DNA from: Bradysia coprophila
Taxonomy: Eukaryota; Arthropoda; Insecta; Diptera; Sciaridae
DNA length: 64,000 nucleotides
Direction: 5' to 3'
Assembly: GCF_014529535.1 (NCBI RefSeq)
Contig: NW_023503374.1
Span: 1,674,001 to 1,738,000, forward strand
The notes beneath the pieces are model-generated. The model searched no databases, was not told where the DNA came from, and was given only the letters and a program-made list of their open reading frames with translations. A program made the translations under genes and the position numbers. Below, piece by piece: positions 11,773-23,884 of the stretch; the first letter of the stretch is position 1, and the number at the start of each line of letters is the position of its first letter.

Positions 11773-13675
11773 TTCTGGTTTACTACGTGTCCCCATGCGA
11801 AAGTTGATTTCCACATAAGAACCAAAAATATTCGTCAATTAATGGATCGTTTTCGAAATGGGCGAATTGCTATGTAATGGTCAACTTTCTCATGGGTCAG
11901 GTAGTAAACAAACGTTACAATGTTCAACATCTGTCGCGAGATGTGCATAACATTACTCTTTGTACAAAAAAATTGTCCAACCAAGGACGTAATTGAAAAT
12001 TTTGCTTTTTATAAACATTTTATGAAGTACTCTTTGCGGTCTATCTCTTGTTTTTTTTCTTTAAAAATAATTTTCCATTTTTCAACACAATCGTTATTCT
12101 CTCTTTTCCATCTTTTGCATACAAAACAATACTGGGGATTAATTAAAAAATATATTTTTGTCTCATCGATTCTTAGTTAACTTTTTAATTATCTTTCTTA
12201 AATGAGTTTCCGTAACTTTTGTTTCAATTTTTTTTATGTTTGTACCCGGTAGCACCCGGCCCGCGCCATTTATTATATTCAAAAAAATTTAAAAAAACAA
12301 AACAAATTTATGACACATTCTGTTTAGAGCTGTTCTGACAAAGAGATTTTCAATTTTTGTTTCTTTTAGTTTTTGCTTCAATGACATTATCAACCATAAT
12401 TTCAGCAATGGCACAATAGCGTAATGGATAAAAGTCAAAATTATATTAAATGGAAATTGCGACTATTAATTGAATGGATTAAAATTCGTGTTTCATGGGT
12501 TTCAAGAGTTTAGATCTCGGCCGGATGGATGATATTTAAGACCAACAAAATCGAATCACTAGGACTGTATGCCTAACTGGTAAAAATGTTTCGCTCTTAG
12601 TTAAAATATTTCATTTCGGTTTGAAGCTCATTATGGTTAGTTGATTCATTGGTTGAAGCCTGCATATTGGAACTTTGCTTAGAAACACTCAAATGAAAGA
12701 TTGAGCTTTTGAAAACAAAATGGGTGCGAATTGAATTCGGCTCGGAAAACTATTGGAACTCATTTTAGAATCAGGACAGTTTTTCGTTGTCTTTGCTATA
12801 ACATTCATCGACCAGAATTTTCAGTACAAAAAAATGTCTAAAAATCGTCACTGAAGACTGAATAAAATCAACAACAAAAAATTTGAAAATTTTATAGAAT
12901 CAGTTCTTCAGACATTTTTCGACCATCGAGGCCACTCTGACTTTCTTATTTTAAATTCGAACCCTTGTAGGCCTTCTTATTTCAATGTTACGAAAATTGA
13001 ATCTACCAAATTTCCATAAGCTTATCAGGTAAATATGTTGACTTTACCATCGAAAAATGAATAAAGCAAATGATTTAGACAACCGTGAAAATGATGTGCG
13101 GCTGATATTAATATATGTGGAGGACTTCATGCTTGTGCCTCTCAGTGTAACCAAACAATTGCATGCCATGAAACGAAAACCCAGATAACAATCACACGAA
13201 ACACGGAAAATAAATATTTTTTTGTGAATGTCATTTACAGATCACGAAGGAATTGGTGCAAATTGTTTTTTTTTTTGGAATAATCGTCCGACTGCTATTT
13301 GGAAAGGGCATTACGAATTACCAAAAATTATAATTTGCTGAATTGAATTGAAACCAAACAAAAAGAAGAAACCCCTGCCAACAAACACAAAACGGAAATC
13401 AATTATATCCAATTCACAGACACAAATTGTCAAACAACAACTAAAAGACTCAAATAACGAAAGACACACGGAACGAAAAAAAATGGGAAAATTTGCGGGG
13501 AGAGGACAAAAATATCAAATGAAAAGAGAGAGAGAGAGAAAACAAAATAAGAAAAGAAAAATTTTCACATGAACGACTCGTCTTCCCGCTAAAACTTTCT
13601 AACTCTAAAAATAATTTAAAACTCTTCACCACCTCGGTCTTCTCATATGTAAATCAAAATAACTAGATAACACAC

Positions 13676-16600
13676 CTTCATCGGGCTGTTGATAGTACAT
13701 TTGTTGCATTTGTTGCATCATTTGCGGTGTCTGCTGCTGTTGCAGATGCTGGGACATTTGATACTGAGTAATTGCCTGCGATTGATTCGGCAATAGCTGT
13801 TGTTGTTGTTGCTGTTGTGGAGGGAGTATCTGCTGTTGTTGCTGTTGATGCGCTTGTTGCTGTTGTTGTTGTTGCTGCTGTTGCTGTTGAGTTTGTTGGA
13901 GTTGTGAATTGTTGCGAGCTTTCTTCGCTGGTTGCTTTTTCGATGGAGTTATGGAATTTAATTGTTGCTTCGTAAACTCGTCGTCTGCTGCTCGTTTACG
14001 ATCCTTAGGCGATTGATAGTACCGCTGGTCCTCGTCCAGTTTTTGCTGTTGTTGTTGAATATGTTGCTGGGTTTGCTGTTGAATGGTTTGATTAGTTGAT
14101 AGTTGTTGTTGTGCAATCATACCATTACTAACTTGGTTCAATTGCTTGGCATTGGCGCCGGCCGTCGTATTTGTTGTGGTGGCTGATGTTGACGTGCTGG
14201 CTAAAGTATTTGCCGTCGGTCTAGTCCATGACGTTTTACGATTGCCGCGATTAGCCGGTGGAGGTGACGTATCGCGTTCACCTTGCAAAAATTTCAAATA
14301 ACTTCCCATGAAACCAGCACCCGGCCCACTTGGCTTGAACTTATTCTCCAGCACTTTTGCCGCATTCGATGTGGTTGGTTGTGTTTGTGCAGGCAATTGC
14401 TGTTGTTGTGATTGCTGTTGCGGTTGATGAGTCGCCACATTATTATTGGCTGGTCTGTTTAGTTGTGTTGGTGGCGCTGGTTGAGTTTGTCTATTATTAG
14501 TTGTCTGCTGTTGTTGAGCACTATTGCTACCAGATCGATTGTTTTCTGCAAGAAACCCAAGTTCTTCCTCTATATTCGGTACAACAACCTTAGGCGGCTC
14601 GTCTTCGCGTGTCTCAGGCGTCAAGGAAAAGTTTGAGGAAGAAACACTAGTCGTTCCAGTGCTATTATTATTGAAATTGCTATTGCTAATAATAGCCGAT
14701 GGGGTCGAGGACGATATATCTGAGAGCTGATAATCAGGATGATGTGGTAGGTGAAATGCTGGAAGATACGGAAGAGGCGTGTGAGTGTGAATGTGCGGCA
14801 CCATAAAGGACTGTTGACTATTAAAATTACTACTGTGAATTGAGGACTGGGAAGGGGTAAAGGCAGAACTGGTAGGAAAATTTTTTGGAGGTGGCGGAGG
14901 TAGATTCCATCGCTCAATATCGAAATAGGCACCATTCTGAATGGGTTGCTGTTGACTGGTTGTGTGAGCAGGCGGTGGTATCCGACTATTTAAATAATCT
15001 GATGAAGCCGTTGGAGTCGGTTCAGTTACAGTCGCTGGAGTCGTCACTGTAACACTTTCTCTAACCTTCTCCGCAGGTGTTTTCCGCTTTCTGGCGCCTG
15101 TTATCTTTGCAGGCTTACTCTCAACAACGGGTGTCTGTTGCTGTTGAATCTGTTGTTGATTTATTTGACAATTTTGAGATTGATGACCAGAAAGCATTTG
15201 CATGGACTTGATTAATGCCATCGAATCACTGGCCCGACAACTACTCAGATCTTGTAGAACAGGTGCTACGGGAGTTACTGTCGTTTCATAATTTCGTTGC
15301 AAAACCTGCGGCTGCTGAATGTTATTGAGAATTGATTGAGATTGTTGATTCGGTTGTTGTGGCGACCCTTGATGCATATCAACAATATGATTCGATGACG
15401 TTTGACTGACATTCGAACTGTAAGTATTCCCTTGAAACTTTCTGACTTGCTGTTGTTGCTGAGACACTCTTTCATTGTCCCAACATTGGCGTTGTTGTTG
15501 CTGCTGCTGTTGCTGTTGATTGGTTGTTTGTTGAACCGGTCGTTCATATCGCGTGTCTGAATATGACTTGGGATCGTTAATCAGCGCACGCGTTATCACC
15601 GATGAATAAGCAACTCCTTGTGATGGCGGTCGGCTCACAGTAACTGATACATCCAGTGGTGATCTGGGCGCCATGTGTTGATTGGGAGTTGTTGATTTGT
15701 AAGCATTTTGACTTTGTTGATGATCACTGGTTTGTGGCGATGCCATTGAATTTAACGGGCTGTTATACATTGGATAGGCAGGACTTGGCACGTGACCGAG
15801 TGGCGAAGCTTGTGAATTCGACTGCAATGGACTAGGTCTTCGCGGAACAACAACACTCGCATTACAGTCTTTCGAACCGTTTTGCGTTGAATTGCTGGAG
15901 TATTGGGACTCGGTGCTAGAATTCGCTTTACTCCTCGATGCTAATGCATATTCCTGGGCATCGGAACCGGATGCAAATTGTTGTCTATAGTTTGAGGCAC
16001 TCTGTTGGTATTGCGTTTGCGGTTGAGGTTGCTGCTGAACATTCACCGTGTTGGTGTTCCTAGATGTGGTCCCAGCACTTTTTGCGGAACTATTACTACC
16101 AGAATAATTTAATCGTCCAGATGCATCTATAATTGAAAAACTAATTGGAGATGACTGTTGTTGAACTAATTTTTCATCGGTGACAACTCTTCGTTCTACA
16201 TTGTTTGAGGATACATAGTCTGGGTAGATTTTTGTTTGAGCTTTCGTCTGAATTTGATGGGGAGTTGGAGGTTTACTGGGAGGATGAATAAAATCGGAAA
16301 TTTCTAGTATTGCCGGTGCGGGTCGGCTAGAGGCCTTTTCAGTTTTTCTTGTGCTATTGGATATGTACATGGATGATGTGGAGGCGTGTGTGGTAGGAGT
16401 TATTTGGGATGATACGCGATAGTCTTTAGAGGGTAACGAAGGCGTTGAGACAATGCAAGATTGCTGACTGATTTGCGAAGACGAACTACTGCCTGTACTT
16501 GTTGGGTAAGACTTACTTCCGACATTTGTGTAAACACTTTGCTGTAGCTGTTGCTGATGTTGTTGTTGTGACGTAGATTGCTTCGAATTGGGCGAATAAT

Positions 16601-17381
16601 TCGATTGTAATGATCCAGTGGCACCGTAGGGTAACGAACTGTGATAGTAAGTGCCACTGTTCGAGGCTGATGAAACAGCCGTAGGCTTATTCGTACTTGA
16701 TTGGGGTGAAGGAGCTCTAGCAGTGGATTTGAGTATGGCATTGACATGGTTAAGAGGTTGGGCTGCGAAATGAGCATTAAAATTTTCATAAACAGCTGCA
16801 GCAGTAGCTGAGCTTTTGGTGGTGGACGGGCCGGGACTTAAGGGTACTACACTTTCGTGTGGTAAAATTCCAAAGGGACTAGGTAATTGATTGTTACCTT
16901 GCCATGCTAATGATGCAGCACTCACTGGGGTCACAGACTGATCAAAATAGGAACCGCTATGCGCTGCTAATGTTTGATGTTGCTGCGAGTAGTTTTCTCG
17001 GATTAATTCCACTTCGGTTGCTTGCTTGGTCACAGCCGCTTGTGCTTGAGCTTGTGCTATGACTTGTCGATGTTGAGCATTGATTGCGTTGAAATGGGCT
17101 GGTTTCGGTTGATGCAGGAATGGCGAAAACATAGCATCATACGTCACAGCTGGTGCATTTAGAAATGAGCTCGGATTGAAAGCTGGTGTCGCTGAATGTG
17201 CTGCTTGTAGAAGTAGCTGTGATGTTGTTGACGGAACACCGACAGCTGAATTATGGCCACTTAATGCGCTGTTTGTTGCGGCTTGCGCAAAATGATGGTG
17301 TAAATCATTGCTTGCAGCACCTTGTACACCGCCTGTCAACCGATTATATGTGTACTGCCATGGACCAGGAACAGGTTCCAT
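13676..17381 (-). CDS. QSER1/PRR12-family protein, exon 1 (Gln/Ser-rich N-terminal region)
   Basis: A single exon of 3706 nt encodes residues 1-1235. I chose the ATG at 17381 (MEPVPGPWQYTYNRL) because it has a good context (AAACATGG) and the nine codons upstream lead only to a TTG. The region is strongly compositionally biased (Gln, Ser, Asn, Pro, Thr), with CAG/CAA tracts at about residues 1160-1195 and 620-640. It has basic nuclear-localisation-like clusters (GARKRKTPAEK about residue 755, KKQPAKKARNN about 1150). A conserved block GFMGSYLKFLQG (about residue 1020) matches the GFIASFLDFLKSG block of vertebrate QSER1. The donor at 13676/13675 joins in phase to exon 2 at 7216. Expected location is the nucleus; the role is inferred from the family. 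The Gln tracts probably vary in length between individuals. Confidence 0.88.
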
Positions 17382-17940
17382 GTTTTTTTGTCGCTGAACT
17401 TTATTCAATTTTGAGGGCGATGATCAGTAACTTTTCATGAAATTGCGAAATCTGAAGCTTTAGCTTTGATTAATGCTGACGACCATTTTGGACTTTGGCA
17501 TTGGTATGCGCGCACAATGACTGAGAATCCATTCAACTATTATGGCTATAGTTGAGATCTGAAATAGTAAAAAATTCATGAATGTTGCGTCCTCGTAATG
17601 TCTTAGCCTATCTTTAGAACAATGATTTTCGGGAATCGGAAAACTTATAAATCAAAGCATGATGTTACTATGCTAAAATGGAACGTTTATAATAACCTAT
17701 TTTGCTGATGCGGATGGCTTGTAATTTGACTTTGGACTTTGGATAGATTTTGACTGAACTAAGTACTCCACTAACTCAAGAAACAGATCGAGGTACTTCA
17801 TTTGACATTGGCACAGAATGTCGTCTGCGCTAGGTGAGTAGCACAAATTTTGGTAATTTTTCTTGATGCCGAAAACCCGGTTTTACGCAAATTTGAACCT
17901 TAAAAAATGGTGACTTCAAACTGACATTTCAGCTGTAAGT

Positions 17941-18139
17941 TTGAGTATCACAAGAGAAATGAGTTGGTACGCCTGTGGCCGGTACGCATGTGAGTGACAG
18001 TTTGGTCCAATCGGAGAGAATGGACCCAATTTTGTATGAGATTCTCTAGCATCCTCTCTCGTAGAGCCCAACTGCCATTCACATACATTCTGACCGGCCA
18101 CAGACGTACCAATACCAACTTATCATTTTTGAGTCTCAC
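17941..18139. repeat. Inverted repeat of about 200 bp
   Basis: The arms share GAGTTGGTAC-C-TGTGGCCGGT and ATGTGA-TG-CAGTT in opposite orientation, with moderate divergence and a short central unpaired part. Noncoding, probably an aged MITE. Confidence 0.7.
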
Positions 18140-18228
18140 ATATAACAGAACCAGCAAGTCTCTCATGCAGATTAATGAGCCAATTTACGTCCACTGCCGC
18201 CTTTTCTAAAGACGATTGAAAGACTTGA

Positions 18229-18460
18229 CAATAGATCAGTGTCAAATAGCGGTTTCTTCTCTCAAAAAGTGTCAAATGAGTTGTCAATTTCACAAAGCTA
18301 ACCTCAAAAGATGTTTCGTTCACAGAGCCGCCCCTTGAAATGTATGAAAATTTGTGCGGCGTCTCACCATCCAATACTTTTTTGTTCGATTTGAGGTTAG
18401 CTTAGTGAAAATGACAACTTATTTGACAGCTCAAACGACATTGACAATGATCTATTGGTC
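18229..18460. repeat. Inverted repeat of about 230 bp
   Basis: The left arm (TTGACAATAGATCA, then AGTTGTCA-TTTCAC-AAGCTAACCTCAAA) is repeated in reverse complement at 18388-18460. The centre at about 18305-18385 is unpaired. MITE-like. Confidence 0.75.
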
Positions 18461-20536
18461 TGTTCCCAGTGGTCAAAACTGCATCGAATAAAATCCTAAA
18501 ATCCATCAAACAGTGCACGTCAGTGAAACTTAGACATTAAGTTGTATCAGCTGTTTTTCCGCTGTACTTTACGTGGTGTTAAAACGTGCAAGCAGTTTGG
18601 GTTGTGTGAGTGGGCCAGCTGAAAAACATCTGTAGCAAACTCAGGTCTGAATTTCACTGCCGTCCGTCCCCTGCATGCTGGACTTTAATCATTTTATTCG
18701 ATGAAATTTTTACCACTCGGAACGGGTCAGTTCTCAAGTCTCCTGTATTTATTAGTGCAGTGTATGTGCTGAATAGTCGTGACAATTAAAGTCAGTGCCG
18801 AACTGGCCCGAATGGCTTTTTGATTTTTGTATGGATAAGGGTCACCGAAGGGCCTTTTGAACAATTTCTTCATACAACGCCGACGGGTTTTTTTTAGCCA
18901 GTCCGGCACTGATTAACGTTCTAGCTGCATTGACTCCCTGTTCACGATTTACTGTTCTATTTTTCAAGTATAAAATGCGGATTGCGTAGAGACATTATCG
19001 TTGAATGAATTCGATAAAAAAAAGTCAATCGAATGCCACTTTTTCATTGGAACAGAGAACATGTAATTCCTCAACAATTAATTGGGTCGTGCATTTTACG
19101 CTTTATTAATATCAGAAAATATTCAGAACAATGTCTGATAATGACATGAGTGATTCCTAATGAACGCTAAAACGTAAATCATTCTAGGCAATCCATATAA
19201 ACCGAGTATTATCAATGATTATAGTCTGTAATACAACAAATTTCATTTACTTAACTCGTCCACAATTTTCACCGCTTTTAAAATAAATTAATTATCCGAA
19301 GTGAAGTATTTTATTATGAATATGAAATGTGTATATAATGACTTTGTAGCAATGTTGTTGGTGTTGGTGTTGTTGCTTTTTTTTTGCTTGATTCGATTAC
19401 TTATTCAAATCGTTCCATTTATAATACAAAAATAAAAAAACGTTTCAATGTATGCACTAGGAATGTACCTGGAAAAGGTGACAAAAGTGACTGTCTGTTT
19501 ATTACCGATCACGAAAATCTGTATCTCGATCCAATAAACTTTATTTCCTGCCTAGATAAAAAAGTACCTACGACCAATGCAACCCAATAATTGTCAGGAC
19601 AATCACAATTTTTGTTTTAATTTCCTTGGTCCAATCAGAAAATGTTTCGTTGCTCAGTACAACACATAATCTACTGTCTAACATGAGTGGAATGAAGACT
19701 TATCATTTGTTATATCGACAGCAAGAACAATTAGAAGCGATGACCAGTTGCTAATTTGGTCTTATTTAGTCAAATGAAAATGTTGAAATAAGTGAAATAG
19801 AAGATTTTCTGTCAAGCACTAATGGATACTTAAAGCAAAGGAGGTAACAGATTAAATAAACATAGCGTGATATGATTGTCTTTTGTACAACAGCGTGAGT
19901 AGAATGAAGTGAAGACTAATCATTGGTATAAATAGAGACACATTTTGTTGGGTATAGACTCGCAGTTAGATACTCAAAATTCTTTGGCCGATGAAACGAT
20001 TGACTAATTGCAGTTGACCTTCAAAGATATTTTGTGTGTGCAAATATTGTAGACGAATCACTAGACGAATTATCTCAGAAATGTGGTTCGATTTAGATAA
20101 GGCCGACAAGATATACGAGCATAATCATTACATAATTCAAGAAGCAAATTATTAGTTTTAGTTTGATCTAGAGTGACTGAAAAATGGATTCAAAACATGT
20201 GTGAAAGTGTCGGAAATTGTTGTGTCGGTTCAAAGTATGGTTGGGAATTTTCGTCAGGTAATTTCGATAATTTTGTCAGCAATTGTTGTCAGTAATGTCG
20301 GTAATGTTGTCTAACAACTTCAGTAATTTTGTCAGTAATTTCATTACCGATATCAGGCTCTGAATTCAAAGTGGTTTGTACAACCAGAACGGTGGGTCCT
20401 TAGGAAATTATTATTTATTTAGATGTCTCGGAAGATTGATTTAGAGCAATTTGATTTGTTATTGCATGACCGGTGAGATTGTCCAATCGAGACAGATACG
20501 AACACAAATCTCCATATTGGACAACGATTAAGTTGA

Positions 20537-20905
20537 ATTCGCAGTCGTCCGTTTTCCAGCTGTTTTGCCTCCGTTTTCCAGTCGTTCACTTGACAGATGG
20601 AAACGGATGCAAAACGGACGACTTGAGGCCACCTAAAGGCTTGATTTCCACTTTCAAAAAAACCACTCCGTTTACCTAAACCACGCCTTTTCAGAGAGAA
20701 AACTGAGGACTTTTTTCGTCAGTGAAAATCAACACTAAGTCTGAATTCACATTCATCCGTTTCCATTCCGTTTTGTCTCCCGTGTACATGACAGTTGACA
20801 TTTCATTAATAAAAGTTCGTGTTTACAGTTACTTGGAACAAACCTATTGTTTGAAATGACAACTGTCACGTACACGGAGGTAAAACGGATCACAGTGAAC
20901 CATCA
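20537..20905. repeat. Two small inverted repeats with CCGTTTT ends
   Basis: The first is about 20537-20625 (GTCGTCCGTTTT at the left, AAAACGGACGAC at the right). The second is about 20757-20905 (ATCCGTTT...CCGTGTAC-TGACAGTTG against its complement). A related inverted pair with GTCGTCCGTTTT occurs at about 7650-7735 inside the QSER1/PRR12-like intron, so these may be one diverged MITE family. Confidence 0.6.
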
Positions 20906-23131
20906 CTCGAGAATGTTGTTTGTTTTTTTAATCTTTCATTTTCGATTTAGCTAATTCATTCAAGGGGAAAATTGGGACAGAATTCGGTGACTACCGGAAA
21001 AAAACAAACAAACTCCATTCGCCCGGTATATTTTCTGTTTTCCAATATTATTGACAGGCTGGGCCGCCTCTTTTCGCTAATTTAAATTTATTACCCAAGA
21101 CTGGTCTTTCTCTATCCAGGTACTTCGAACGTTTGATGAAACAAAACTCAACAATCCAGTACCAAAATTCGAAAATAAAATTCCATCAACAAAGACATTT
21201 TATCATTCGATGGTCTGGTATCAAGTAAAACAACAACAACAACAACTAAAATTTACCAAAGAAAACAAAATGTAAAAAAAAAACACACAAAAATGCCGAA
21301 CATAATTTAAACTACAAAATAATACCGACTTTTCAATCATCCATTGACAATTATGCAGTCTTCATTCGGAATAAAACTTTTTTTTATTGATTTTTTTTCC
21401 TGGGTACCTAGGCCGTAATAATTTTTTATAATAACGCGTCCAATCATAATATATAAATTTTATATTGAATACAAAAAAAAGAGTGAGGAACGGAGGAGAT
21501 TTGAATGAAAACAATACAACGCATTGGTTTTATGTGCGGCAACGCATTCGTACATCGTATGTGCGGCAAAATAATAAAGTGATAAAAAGAGCACATCGCG
21601 TCAAAAATGAATGAATATTTTTTTTAATGTGCCAACCACATTTTTTATAATTCACGAAATGCCACAATATCCCCGGAAAATTACTTACATTATTAGCGAT
21701 TCGTATCCACGTCCATTTGAATTAGATGCAACACACACAAGAAAATTGTTTCGCTTTTCGGATGAAAGTTCCTTTTTTTTCCACAAAGTGCAAACGAAAT
21801 GTTGCGTCTTCGTTTGCGATTCGACAAAATGGGTTTTTATATTTCACAGATATATCACAATAACACTTTCATTTACTGTAGAAAAATATGTACACTCTAA
21901 TCGGCTAATAAAACGTTATTAAATTGAACTAATTTCTAAATGTTTATGCGCCGTTTATTTTGTGTTTATTACGGAAATATTTAGCAAAGTCTCGCCTTTC
22001 TATTAATCACACAATCGTTCTTTTCAAGTTCTTTCATTTACTCCATTTAATTTTTTTTGTTTTGTCAAGTTGACTTTCCGTGTAGGCACTGGCTGTTACC
22101 GCTGTTACCGCGTAAATTACCAATATGACCAATATTCTTATGACCGATTACCAGTGATGGTGTACTGGATAATATTCGTTAAACGCTTACACTTTTTTAA
22201 TTAAATTAATTAATTTCTAATTTTATTTTTAAAAACAACTTCAGAGCGAGTAGAACAATTCTTATATGATCTGGAACTTTCAATATATTCGAAAAATGTT
22301 TTATATTTGAATTTAAAATGTTTGTCGATTTATTTGACTCGGTTTTCGGTACGCAATCAGATGGATAGATAAAAAATATTCTACTCGTTCTGCAGTTTTT
22401 TTTTTACAAAAAGAATCAGATTCTAATTAATGAATTTGGAGAACTATAAGCATATTTGGTGTTAATTATTATAGGATTATAGAACTGTCCGCCACCGGTT
22501 CGAAAACATTTCGGTATTTGTGGTATTGTCTCAAAGATATTACCGGTATTATACAGTTTGTACAGGGAATTTAAACCTAACAAAAACGAAAAAATTTAAA
22601 AGTCGGTATTACAGATGAAGGAGGCAGCATTTCGATTTTCATTATATCGTTTGTATGTAACGCAGATTATTGAACCTTGATTAATTTTACGGTGCAAATA
22701 ATGCGTTAATAAACTGTTATGATGAGAGTTAAGTAAATATAATTTAGACCAGTTATTTTAACTTGCTTTGTGGATGTGTCAAAAAAACCTTATCACTTAA
22801 TTGTCATTTTTTGACCTACACATTCTTAAAATCGATTTTTAACCATGAAGCGATGATGGTACATTTTTAGCCCGCCATAACAGAAGCAAATTACTCTACA
22901 GTCTTTTTTACGTTACGATTTTTGCAACGGACCAAAAGCAACAATAGGGCTACCCACAGCGCGAAGCTATTAAGCTAACTTCAGGAAACCAAAACATATC
23001 CTCCTTTCACAAATTTATTCGGGGACAACAGCAGAGACAGTAAACACAAATTCTTCTTTTACAAATTCATTAGGGGAAAAACAGCCGAGACAGTGAAACA
23101 AAATTGCTCGAATTTATTGTTTACTGACGAT

Positions 23132-23270
23132 CCTGTGTAGATAAAAACGTTGCGTCCTATTTCAGGACGTTTGGAATCACTGAAACCTTTCCCAGCTGAA
23201 ATACCTACAGACAAATCGCTAAAAATTAAACCAAAACAAACAGAGAAATAAATTCTCTTCCATCCCATGG
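23132..23270. repeat. Dispersed repeat, matching about 55848-56000
   Basis: The blocks CCTGTGTAGAT, GTTGCGTCCTAT-CAGGACGTTTGG-ATCACT, CCCAGCTGAAAT and ACAGA-AAAT-GCTAAA occur in the same order and orientation near 55848-56000, close to the Penelope-like repeats. The copies are diverged. This is probably a remnant of the same transposon family. Confidence 0.6.
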
Positions 23271-23884
23271 ATTGCGTTAAGCAAAATACAAGAAAAGGAA
23301 CAAGCATCGAATGATTACACGGAAAAAATTGTCATTTTTCAATGGAAAAACAGAGAAAATTCAGAACGCAACTCACAAAAAAACCAAAATTCGTTGCAGA
23401 AGAAACCATAACAAAAACAAATCGCACAGCGGTGCGAGACAAAAAAAGAAAAACAAAAACGAAAAACTGAGCCTCACGGCTAACTAGCTGAGCAAATCCT
23501 CGAAATCGTTCGTCCAGCGTGTGATTCGACCGACCAATGGTTAACAGGCAACGGAAGAATCCGAGAAATCGTCGAGGCAGCAATGCATTGCATTCACACT
23601 TTGAAACGATGGTACACACTTGTAGTTTCTTGAGTGCTACTGTACACGCACTAAAATAATGACCAAAAAGTCCGGCCGAGATTATAGTTGACGTAATCAC
23701 AGCTTCTGATCCGAAATACATTTTCTTAACACTTTACGAGATTAATAAATTTAAATGTTGAATAACAGTCGCCTTATTGACATTCAACATGTTCAACATT
23801 CAACAAATGATAAAAGTCTAAGAAATAGAGACTCAATTAGACTAACTAAAAGATCTATAAGTGGACTTAGCACCCCCATTTTTT

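Larger units (their letters stand above)
7217..13675. other. First intron of the QSER1/PRR12-like gene
   Basis: This 6.5-kb intron separates the Gln-rich exon 1 from the DUF4211 exons. The donor is GAAG|GTGTGT at 13676/13675 and the acceptor TAG precedes 7216; the phases agree (1 + 2 nt forming Glu). It holds the TIR element 8773-9533, the foldback 11229-11535, the palindrome 11686-11772, a very AT-rich tract at about 9900-10700, and (GA)n runs at 10735-10753 and 13525-13539. I see no nested gene. Confidence 0.7.

Noticed and set aside
12404..12490. Possible tRNA (TAGCGTAATGGATAA resembles a tRNA D-arm)
   Set aside because: No matching acceptor stem, anticodon arm or TTCGANNC T-arm follows at the right distance.
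13772..16789. Open frames antisense or out of frame to the Gln-rich exon
   Set aside because: They are by-products of CAG/CAA repeats in other frames.
23332..23721. 129-codon minus-strand open frame
   Set aside because: Cys/Phe-rich without domain features; it lies beside repeat-derived sequence, and neither strand gives a convincing protein.
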